DNA from: Nostoc sp. GT001
GTDB lineage: Bacteria; Cyanobacteriota; Cyanobacteriia; Cyanobacteriales; Nostocaceae
Direction: 5' to 3'
Assembly: GCF_030382115.1 (NCBI RefSeq)
Contig: NZ_JAUDRJ010000003.1
Span: forward strand, 451,818 to 463,537
Length of the DNA stretch: 11,720 nt
Both the position numbers and the translations under genes were made by a program. Shown here in pieces: positions 6,621 through 11,720 of the stretch. A model generated the notes under the pieces. The model was not told where the DNA came from. It ran no database searches and saw only the letters and a list, made by a program, of their open reading frames with translations. Every line of letters begins with the position of its first letter. Position 1 is the stretch's first letter.

Positions 6621-6635
6621 TTCACTTCAAGTGAA
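6621..6635. promoter_or_regulatory. Perfect 7-bp dyad just before the Rieske gene
   Basis: TTCACTT (6621-6627) and AAGTGAA (6629-6635) flank a single central C, 8 nt before the ATG at 6644. The position overlaps where a ribosome site should be. It could be an operator or an mRNA element; the regulator is unknown. Confidence 0.3.
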
Positions 6636-6643
6636 ACCATAAA

Positions 6644-7732
6644 ATGAATCTCAACTCGCAGACTTCTAGCTCAATCCGTAAACCTAAAATTTTCAATAAT
6701 CCAGAGCGTTTTATTGAGGGATGGTATTGGGTAATACCTTCTCAAAATCTGCGGGTGGGTGAAGTAAAACCTGTCACGATTTTGGGTAGAGAATTAGTAA
6801 TTTACCGTGGTAAAGACAAAAGAGTAGTTACTTTAGATGCCTACTGTCCACACATGGGCGCTCACCTTGCTGAAGGGAAAGTTGAGGGTAATGCACTACG
6901 TTGTTTTTTCCACCACTGGAAGTTTGATGCAGAGGGGATGTGTATTGATATCCCATGTTTAGATATACCACCTTCCCTAAAATTACAAACTTGGCCTACT
7001 GCTGAAAAATATGGGATGATTTGGGTTTGGACTGGAGAAATACCACAACAACCTCTACCTTTTGTTCCAGAGTTGGAACAAAAAGAGTGTGATGTCGCTA
7101 TCCATTCTCACTTCTTGCTGAACTGTCACCCCAATGTGGTGATGATTAATGCAATTGATGCTCAACACCTCAATACAGTTCACAAATTGCCACTAGAAAT
7201 TATTTTTGAAAGAGACGAACTGAACGAAAATGCGATTATCTTCAGTAATACTACACCCATCAAAGACAATTTCTTCTTGATTAAGCTCATCCGTCTTTTC
7301 TACAAAAATGTCATAACTTACAGTATTTGCTATTGGTATGGTAGCATTGGCATTGTGACAATTGGCCCTGATTTCTTTCATATCCACATGATGGTTGCAG
7401 TTCGCCTCCATGAAGGGGGAAAAACTGAAGGCCAAGTTCTGTTGATGACTAAAAAACGTAAAGGAATTGTTGGTTGGCTATGTAATCGAGTTGTGCTATG
7501 GCTGACTAAGATTACAGCTAAGTACTTTCTCATGGGTGACATCAAGATTCTTCAAACAATTCAGTTTGATTTGAAAACTCCCATTAAAGCAGATCACTCA
7601 ATTATGCAGTTTATTAACCATGTTGAAAAACAGCAATCCCTAATTTGGGGGACTTGGAAAGAAATGCGATCGCGCGATGTAGAGAACAAGCCCAGGCGTG
7701 AGAGATGGCAAGATACAATGAGTAACGACTAA
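6644..7732 (+). CDS. Rieske non-haem iron oxygenase, alpha-subunit type
   Basis: A 362-residue oxygenase. The N-terminal Rieske domain binds a [2Fe-2S] cluster through CPH (Cys68, His70) and CFFH (Cys87, His90). The C-terminal domain carries the mononuclear iron site in NAIDAQHLNTVH: bridging Asp172, ligands His175 and His180; the third ligand is probably the Asp of MGDIKIL near residue 304. Such enzymes use electrons from a reductase or ferredoxin to hydroxylate, demethylate or desaturate a ring or sterol-like substrate. The overall form recalls single-component-alpha enzymes of the KshA/Neverland type, but the substrate cannot be read from sequence. No reductase, ferredoxin or beta subunit is adjacent, so cellular ferredoxin is a likely donor. 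Residues around 285-305 are rather hydrophobic. A HIP1 octamer lies at 7666. Confidence 0.9.
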   Translation: MNLNSQTSSSIRKPKIFNNPERFIEGWYWVIPSQNLRVGEVKPVTILGRELVIYRGKDKRVVTLDAYCPHMGAHLAEGKVEGNALRCFFHHWKFDAEGMCIDIPCLDIPPSLKLQTWPTAEKYGMIWVWTGEIPQQPLPFVPELEQKECDVAIHSHFLLNCHPNVVMINAIDAQHLNTVHKLPLEIIFERDELNENAIIFSNTTPIKDNFFLIKLIRLFYKNVITYSICYWYGSIGIVTIGPDFFHIHMMVAVRLHEGGKTEGQVLLMTKKRKGIVGWLCNRVVLWLTKITAKYFLMGDIKILQTIQFDLKTPIKADHSIMQFINHVEKQQSLIWGTWKEMRSRDVENKPRRERWQDTMSND

Positions 7733-7834
7733 CATCATGTCTATATGACCAAAATTCTCTCAGACTGCTTGGCCAATTAAACTCACGCGATATCATAACT
7801 ATTGTCAACAATCATTGTAACAAATGAATCGTTT

Positions 7835-7862
7835 GTAGAGGTGTATAAATGTACGCCTCTAC
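7835..7862. repeat. Palindromic element, 11-bp stem
   Basis: GTAGAGGTGTA (7835-7845) pairs with TACGCCTCTAC (7852-7862) around a 6-nt loop, with a single U-G wobble. The GTAGAG...CTCTAC ends resemble the palindromic intergenic repeats scattered through Nostoc-like genomes as I remember them. No T-run follows, so it is not a classical terminator. Confidence 0.5.
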
Positions 7863-7913
7863 CAATGTATGACTAGCAGATATTTGGCGAAATGGTATAA
7901 CAATTAATAAAGG

Positions 7914-7957
7914 TTAAAAGTTCAACAAAGTTACTTTTAACTTTTAATCGATTTTTT
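7914..7957 (+). terminator. Weak candidate terminator after the Rieske gene
   Basis: TTAAAAGTT (7914-7922) and AACTTTTAA (7939-7947) form a 9-bp stem with a 16-nt loop, followed by TCGATTTTTT on the plus strand. The stem is very AT-rich and lies 181 nt past the Rieske stop, so this is a tentative call. Confidence 0.3.
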
Positions 7958-7970
7958 ACTGGACTAATAG

Positions 7971-8000
7971 ATAAATAAAAAGAAGTGGCAAAGCCACTTC
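7971..8000 (-). terminator. Rho-independent terminator of the caspase gene
   Basis: A perfect 8-bp stem GAAGTGGC (7982-7989) / GCCACTTC (7993-8000) with a 3-nt loop is followed on the minus strand by TTTTTATTTAT (7981 downward). It sits about 160 nt past the caspase stop at 8159, giving that transcript a long 3' tail. On the plus strand no T-run follows. Confidence 0.72.
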
Positions 8001-8158
8001 CTAATTCCCAGGTAGAACCTAAGTTATGAGTATAACGATTACAAAAAAATGAAATAGTATAAACAAACACCAATTAACTGAATATCTCTATTTTCCTTGT
8101 TTCTAGGTGAGTAAACCCTGATTTATATGCACTAAATAACTGTATATTTACATAAGTC

Positions 8159-9202
8159 TCATGATTGTAATGCAGACTCAAGTTTCTCTAGTTCCTCGTT
8201 AAGATGTGCCAGTTTTGTCTCTTCATCAAGAAGCTGCTGTTCTAATTGAAACTTGACTGCCGTACCAGCCTCAATAGCTACAGCTTTCTTCATTTGCTTT
8301 AACTTTTCACTGCGGATATCAAATTCTGCCTGAAGTGCGTCTAGTTTTTGTTGCGATCGCCGTCGTTGTCCAGAAGTTAAGCTAGTAGAAACTGGACTAG
8401 TTTCAATAGTTGCTGCTTCACCAGATAACAATTTACTTCCACCTGCGTAATAACAAAGGGGAAAATTATCGCCCAAATCCAGCACTTTATTTACAAACGG
8501 GTGCTGCGGCTCTGATGCTCTTTTAGGTACTTGGTCAAACAAGTAAACTAAAATATCAAGAATACGTGCATAGCCGTCCTTATTCACTGCTGCTTTACCT
8601 TGCAAGGCTTCTAACAAGCAATCTGTGAAAGCACTGTAGGGTTGACCAGTGTAGGAATATTCGTCTTCTCGCGAAGAAGCAACCACAACTCGACCGCTTC
8701 CTGTTCCTAGCACATTTAACAGTTCCGGCGGTAAGGGCGATTTTACAAAGGCTTCCCCTGGTTCTTTCAAAGCTGGAACACCACCAGCATGACAACAATC
8801 TAATAAAACTACGAGTTTCCGCGCTGTAATTGCTTCAATTTTTTGGGTAAATTCTACACCTGAGATTGCTGTGTCTGTGCGTTGACTGGGGTTATAACCG
8901 AATGGTACAAGGAAGTATTCATTGGTACGCTGGATGCGTCCACCGTGACCGGAGTAGTAAATGATTACAGTTGCATCAGAATTTTGATTTACCTGAGCGA
9001 TGATTTGGTCAAAAGCTGCGAGGATATTTTGCCGAGTTGCAGAGGTTTCGGTTAGTAGTGTGACTTGTTCTGATGGATAGGCGGCGCGACTTTGGTCAAT
9101 CAGTATATCTCGTATAGCTGTTGCATCTTTGACTGTGACTGGTAAATCAGCACCTACGCCAATGAGTAATGCATAACCGTTGGTAAAAGTTTGGTTTGTC
9201 AT
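8159..9202 (-). CDS. Orthocaspase/metacaspase-like cysteine protease with C-terminal coiled coil
   Basis: A 347-residue clan CD (family C14) peptidase. The p20-like domain spans about residues 8-260 with catalytic His86 in YYSGHGG and catalytic Cys137 in LLDCCHAGG; Asp135 is the usual basic-P1 pocket residue, suggesting cleavage after Arg or Lys. A Ser/Thr-rich linker (about 262-276) leads to a highly charged helical region (about 278-345), predicted as a coiled coil or helical hairpin, including the string KFQLEQQ. I recall similar helical tails on several cyanobacterial caspase, STAND and other conflict-type proteins, where they may mediate partner recruitment. There is no signal peptide or membrane segment, so it is cytoplasmic. 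The 5' end and upstream region are duplicated at 10031-10212. The substrate is unknown. Confidence 0.9.
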   Translation of the reverse strand: MTNQTFTNGYALLIGVGADLPVTVKDATAIRDILIDQSRAAYPSEQVTLLTETSATRQNILAAFDQIIAQVNQNSDATVIIYYSGHGGRIQRTNEYFLVPFGYNPSQRTDTAISGVEFTQKIEAITARKLVVLLDCCHAGGVPALKEPGEAFVKSPLPPELLNVLGTGSGRVVVASSREDEYSYTGQPYSAFTDCLLEALQGKAAVNKDGYARILDILVYLFDQVPKRASEPQHPFVNKVLDLGDNFPLCYYAGGSKLLSGEAATIETSPVSTSLTSGQRRRSQQKLDALQAEFDIRSEKLKQMKKAVAIEAGTAVKFQLEQQLLDEETKLAHLNEELEKLESALQS

Positions 9203-9280
9203 AGGGTGGGTGATAAATGCGTAGCTCCTAGCTTGTCGTTAGACATCGCCTTTTATACTCTATAACTTGTGGAGAAGTGC
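9098..9280 (-). repeat. Direct repeat, copy 1: caspase 5' end and upstream region
   Basis: This 183-bp segment covers the first 35 codons of the caspase gene and 78 bp upstream. It recurs at 10031-10212 in the same orientation with three substitutions and one 1-bp deletion. The copies lie about 930 bp apart and bracket the two small genes. It includes a GCGTAGC...ACATCGC dispersed repeat at 9219-9249. Confidence 0.93.
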
Positions 9281-9396
9281 AATGTCTAGACACGCTGTTT
9301 GGTGACACACTTTAGCTCACTGATATGCTAGTTTCAATAATTAGGCGATCGCTTTTCACTGCTTCACAATCTAATGGGGTACAAGAGGGCTATTCG
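9203..9396. promoter_or_regulatory. Divergent promoter region, caspase versus small-gene pair
   Basis: The 194 bp between the divergent starts contains the upstream part of the duplicated segment (to 9280), the dispersed repeat at 9219-9249 and a HIP1 octamer at 9345-9352. I could not pick a convincing -35/-10 pair for either direction. Confidence 0.35.
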
Positions 9397-9606
9397 ATGA
9401 ATTCAAACTCGAAGGAATTGGTAATTACCAAACTTGAGCAAGGATTACCCGCTATCACCCCAGCATTTGGTGCAGCATTAGCAGAAGCTTGTGCTGTCTG
9501 CTTAACCGACCAAGATTATATTCAGGGTGTAGAACTCAAAGTCAAAGGAGACTTTACGGCTGTTTTTCAACTATATTGGCAATTAGCATTCATCGTGAAA
9601 AAATGA
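9397..9606 (+). CDS. Short conserved-type protein, apparently C-terminally truncated
   Basis: A 69-residue protein with no motif I can name. The first 50 residues (LVITKLEQGLP, then ALAEACAVCLTDQ and GVELKVKG) resemble the N-terminus of a cyanobacterial family that I recall as considerably longer and typically followed by a partner gene like the next one. Here the sequence breaks off after VFQLYW and runs into a short tail LAFIVKK. That suggests an internal deletion joined it to the end or border of the next gene. The start at 9397 is supported by AAGAGGG upstream; the frame is open to an ATG at 9325, which lacks such a site. The stop overlaps the next start (ATGA), implying translational coupling. 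Function unknown. Confidence 0.6.
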   Translation: MNSNSKELVITKLEQGLPAITPAFGAALAEACAVCLTDQDYIQGVELKVKGDFTAVFQLYWQLAFIVKK

Positions 9607-9974
9607 GTCAAATTCAAGAGTTACATCAACAGGCAATGGATTTGGCAGAGATGGCACAGGTTGCTAAACCTAGAGGTGACTTGATTTCAGCTTCGCAATT
9701 ATCCAGGCAAGCATTTGAAAAAGAACGATTAGCGGCAGAATTAATCGCAGGTAATCTCGAAGCAGAACCAACCCGTTCAGTGTTACATCGTAGTGCGGCA
9801 ACTCTCGGAGTTGAATGTGGTGAAATTCACACAGCAGAGCGTTTAATTGCGATCGCTTTATCAGGAAATCCGCCGACTGAGATTGCCGAAGAACTCAAAG
9901 ATTTATTTGTGCAAATCAATATTGATAAATATTTTGCGCGTCGGGGTATTGCATTTGATGAAGCTAAACTTTAA
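9603..9974 (+). CDS. Helical protein of unknown function, probably 3'-truncated
   Basis: A 123-residue, mainly alpha-helical protein with alanine- and glutamate-rich repeats of helices (LHQQAMDLAEMAQ, then SRQAFEKERLAAELIAG, then TRSVLHRSAATLGVECG and TAERLIAIALSG), reminiscent of TPR-like packing. It overlaps the previous gene by an ATGA junction. I recall longer cyanobacterial relatives of about 300 residues that continue beyond the point where this one stops. After the TAA the +1 frame stays open for about 20 codons and ends at 10032, just where the caspase-derived duplicate begins (10031). Both points suggest a frameshift plus truncation by rearrangement. The context beside an orthocaspase suggests a conflict or signalling accessory, but this is inference. 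Confidence 0.6.
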   Translation: MSQIQELHQQAMDLAEMAQVAKPRGDLISASQLSRQAFEKERLAAELIAGNLEAEPTRSVLHRSAATLGVECGEIHTAERLIAIALSGNPPTEIAEELKDLFVQINIDKYFARRGIAFDEAKL

Positions 9975-10030
9975 AGCTTCATGGGGTGATTTATATTTGG
10001 CGGATGGTGAGGCAGGGCGAATCGCTATCT

Positions 10031-10134
10031 AATCAGTATATCTCGTATAGCTGTTGCATCTTTGACTGTGACTGGTAAATCAGCACCTACGCCAATGAGT
10101 AATGCATAACCGTTGGTAAAAGTTTGTTTGTCAT
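10031..10134 (-). pseudogene. Caspase 5' fragment, frameshifted
   Basis: The coding part of repeat copy 2 holds the caspase ATG (10134-10132) and about 34 codons. One G is missing from the GG at the fourth codon, so translation leaves the caspase frame after MTN and meets TAG after 15 codons. The fragment then ends abruptly at 10031, where the sequence of the small helical-protein gene takes over. It cannot encode a caspase, but its upstream region could still act as a promoter copy. Confidence 0.85.
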
Positions 10135-10212
10135 GCGGTGGGTGATAAATGCGTAGCTCCTAACTTGTCGTTAGACATCGCCTTTTATACTCTATAACTT
10201 GTGGAGAAGTGC
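10031..10212 (-). repeat. Direct repeat, copy 2: duplicated caspase 5' end
   Basis: Nearly identical to 9098-9280 (three substitutions and a 1-bp deletion over 183 bp). It starts exactly where the truncated frame of the preceding gene stops and ends at a GTGC that runs into a HIP1 octamer (10211-10218). No transposase, terminal inverted repeat or target-site duplication is visible at its edges. Confidence 0.93.
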
Positions 10213-10261
10213 GATCGCTTTCAGTAGATATTTCACTATCGCTGCCATCCTTATTCCTTAT

Positions 10262-10336
10262 TTTATTCACCGCTGCTTTCCCTGGTAAGGCTTTCAACAA
10301 GCAATCTGTGAAAGCATTATATCGTTTGCGTTGTGC
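10262..10336 (-). pseudogene. Internal relic of a second caspase gene
   Basis: Bases 10263-10316 match 8580-8633 of the intact caspase gene at 48 of 54 positions. The translation AFTDCLLKALPGKAAVNK corresponds to caspase residues 191-208 with two changes (Glu to Lys, Gln to Pro). A few further residues upstream (ending RYN) correspond to the PYS of the intact protein. On the minus strand this internal piece lies upstream of the 5' fragment at 10031-10134, so the two are not one deleted gene read in order. The lower identity (about 89% against 98%) points to an older or separate paralogue. It lies in frame directly after the TAA of the binding-protein gene. Confidence 0.75.
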
Positions 10337-11720
10337 TTAAGGTTGAATCGGCACAAACTCATAGTTGTCAGTGCCAGGTATTTGTTGAACTTTGACTAAG
10401 AAGATGGAATTATTTATGCGATCGCCTGATTGTGAAAACTGAATCTTTCCCGTTGCACCATCGACTGAAAAACCTGGACTGTGCAGCGTCTTTTGCAGTT
10501 CCTCGCGGGTATTACTCTGCTGCAAACCTGCAATGATTGCCTTGGTTGCATCGTAAGTTGTCGCTGTTCGCCAATTTACAGGGCCACCCCAAAGTTTCTG
10601 AGCAAGATGGGGAAAGCTATTACCAGGAATTGCTTGAGGATGCCAAGGTATAGCCAGTACCATTCCATTAACATCGGCTTTTCTACCTGCTAAGGTTTGT
10701 TGTGTGTACATTGTAGGACTGCTAAATAGCGATAACCGCCCTTGATTAGCTTTTACTACTTCTAAAGCTTTATCAATTCTCTGCACATCAGGAGCCAAGA
10801 ACAAACTGTCTGCTCCACTCGTTATAGCTTGAGAAATCATTCTATTGGGGTCAAAATTAGAGTCAGAAAGGTTGCAAGAAGTAAGATTAATCTTCGTGGT
10901 TTTACTCTCTTCTATCGCTTTGGTAAACTCATTTCTGAACGAGTTACTATCGAGAGAATTAGCATCAAAACAAATGACAATATTAGTTTTGGCAGTAGTA
11001 TTGTTTATGTAATTGGAGAGAAATTTTGCTAAATCATTAGTACTAATTGTACGGAATATATAGTTACTAAGATTAGACAAGCGTTGGTCAAAACTGGTAG
11101 GAGATATCATTACTAATTTATCTCTATACTCGTATGCTGCTGGGACGGCAGCATCACTTGCGTTATGTCCTACTACAGCTAAAATGCTTTTATCTTGGAG
11201 GAGTTGTTTAGCAATATATTGGGCTTGGGTTGAGTTATTATCATCATTAGCGATCACTACCTCCAAAGCTTTGCCATTGATACCGCCACTGCTATTCACC
11301 TCATCTTGAGCTTGAGCGACACCACGTAGCATCTCTTTTGCTACATTTTGATTTGTCCCAATAGGTACACTCACAGCAATTTTGAGCCGATCTCCTTTCT
11401 GACGAGCCTTAGCATTATTCAAGTAAATCAATGCTTCTGGGTCTGTGCTGTTAGCTTTGCGATATAAACTTAACTTATCAATAGCAAGCTGACAGTTACT
11501 CTCTAAAAATGCTTGAACTCCAGCTTCTTTATCTGAGTTTGTATCTTGTTTTAATAAAATTTCTTCACCCAAGCTAATTCTGTCATTCAAACTATACGTA
11601 TCTTTAGGACATAATGAGTTTTGTGGAAGTTGAGATGTATGAAATCGAAAAATGTATATTCCTGTGCCTCCAATCAGCATTCCTAGAGCTAATATAGATA
11701 AAAAGAATAGTGATGAAAAT
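10337..11720 (-). CDS. Membrane-anchored type I periplasmic-binding protein (LivJ-like), 5' end outside window
   Basis: The frame is open to the window edge: codons upstream of the ATG at 11680 encode a hydrophobic run (SLFFLSILALG) continuous with LIGGTGIYIF, together forming one transmembrane helix. The gene is therefore partial and its start lies beyond 11720. After the helix comes a Cys-containing segment, a TPR-like stretch (QAFLESNCQLAIDKL, then DPEALIYLNNA), and a type I periplasmic-binding domain of the branched-chain amino-acid class: LKIAVSVPIGT, AQDEVNSSGGING, VIANDDNN, AVVGHNASDA, VMISPTS. These features are usual for ABC-transporter substrate-binding or receptor proteins. No permease or ATPase gene is visible, so it may be a sensor rather than a transporter part. 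The ligand is unknown. The C-terminus (FVPIQP) looks natural. Confidence 0.85.
   Translation of the reverse strand, partial: FSSLFFLSILALGMLIGGTGIYIFRFHTSQLPQNSLCPKDTYSLNDRISLGEEILLKQDTNSDKEAGVQAFLESNCQLAIDKLSLYRKANSTDPEALIYLNNAKARQKGDRLKIAVSVPIGTNQNVAKEMLRGVAQAQDEVNSSGGINGKALEVVIANDDNNSTQAQYIAKQLLQDKSILAVVGHNASDAAVPAAYEYRDKLVMISPTSFDQRLSNLSNYIFRTISTNDLAKFLSNYINNTTAKTNIVICFDANSLDSNSFRNEFTKAIEESKTTKINLTSCNLSDSNFDPNRMISQAITSGADSLFLAPDVQRIDKALEVVKANQGRLSLFSSPTMYTQQTLAGRKADVNGMVLAIPWHPQAIPGNSFPHLAQKLWGGPVNWRTATTYDATKAIIAGLQQSNTREELQKTLHSPGFSVDGATGKIQFSQSGDRINNSIFLVKVQQIPGTDNYEFVPIQP

Larger units (their letters stand above)
6301..6643. other. Divergent AT-rich region between merR and the Rieske gene
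   Basis: A 343-bp gap carrying both promoters. It contains an NtcA-like palindrome (6320-6335), a TTGACA at 6492-6497 with only a poor -10 match 17-18 bp later, a hairpin with arms GAAAGTAAC (6572-6580) and GTTACTTC (6601-6608) allowing one bulge, and a 15-bp dyad next to the Rieske start. No coding frame is supportable. No MerR-type 19-20-bp-spaced dyad is visible, so the regulator does not obviously control itself here. Confidence 0.4.
7733..8158. other. Intergenic region between convergent Rieske and caspase genes
   Basis: No coding frame is supportable in these 426 bp. The region holds three inverted repeats described separately (7835-7862, 7914-7957, 7971-8000), of which the last is a good minus-strand terminator. 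The remainder is AT-rich and unremarkable. Confidence 0.5.

Noticed and set aside
7835..7862. Palindrome as the Rieske gene terminator
   Set aside because: The stem is strong but no T-run follows on the plus strand; a dispersed palindromic repeat is the simpler reading.
9098..10212. Composite transposon bounded by the 183-bp direct repeats
   Set aside because: No transposase, inverted termini or target duplications are visible; the repeats are simply caspase gene sequence.
10481..11032. Plus-strand frames inside the periplasmic-binding-protein gene
   Set aside because: They are shadows of an intact, well-recognised minus-strand gene.

Overview
The window looks like a piece of a filamentous, probably heterocyst-forming cyanobacterial genome (Nostocales-like). 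Visible support: eleven copies of the HIP1 octamer GCGATCGC (825, 3456, 4362, 5340, 5797, 7666, 8353, 9345, 9849, 10211, 10418), a PacS/Atx1-type copper pair, an orthocaspase, and short dispersed repeats of kinds I associate with Nostoc-like genomes. The assignment is from memory of such genomes, not from a search.

Layout. 1-562 holds no gene but several inverted repeats, including a nested one just before a small membrane-protein gene (563-868, +). 869-1183 is non-coding, with a dispersed repeat and a strong plus-strand terminator that lacks an obvious gene. 1184-2623 (-) encodes an RtcB-type RNA ligase with a leader of about 150 nt rich in hairpins. 2907-5868 (+) is a copper operon: a MerR-type operator/promoter, an Atx1-like copper chaperone, a PacS-like Cu(I) P1B-ATPase, and a small secreted or membrane protein. 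A MerR-family metal regulator (5875-6300, -) converges on its 3' end. A Rieske non-haem iron oxygenase (6644-7732, +) stands alone. An orthocaspase with a C-terminal coiled coil (8159-9202, -) is divergent from a two-gene unit of short, apparently truncated proteins (9397-9606 and 9603-9974, +). This is followed by a 98% identical duplicate of the caspase 5' end (10031-10212) and a separate, older caspase relic (10262-10336). The right edge (10337-11720, -) is a membrane-anchored type I periplasmic-binding-protein gene, cut by the window edge.

How the genes work together. Atx1, PacS and the MerR protein form a plausible copper-handling module: chaperone delivers Cu(I), ATPase pumps it, and the regulator would act on the 31-bp dyad placed between the -35 and -10 elements. 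The caspase area looks like an accessory, conflict-type locus undergoing duplication and decay.

The most striking observation is inside the PacS gene. An in-frame block of dispersed repeat (five perfect 8-bp units, a hairpin and a repeat tail) adds about 27 residues just before the GDGxND hinge motif, leaving all catalytic motifs intact. Other leads are the rtcB leader, the atypical metal-site residues of the MerR protein, and the rearranged caspase relics. I found no tRNA, rRNA, CRISPR array, transposase or replication origin.
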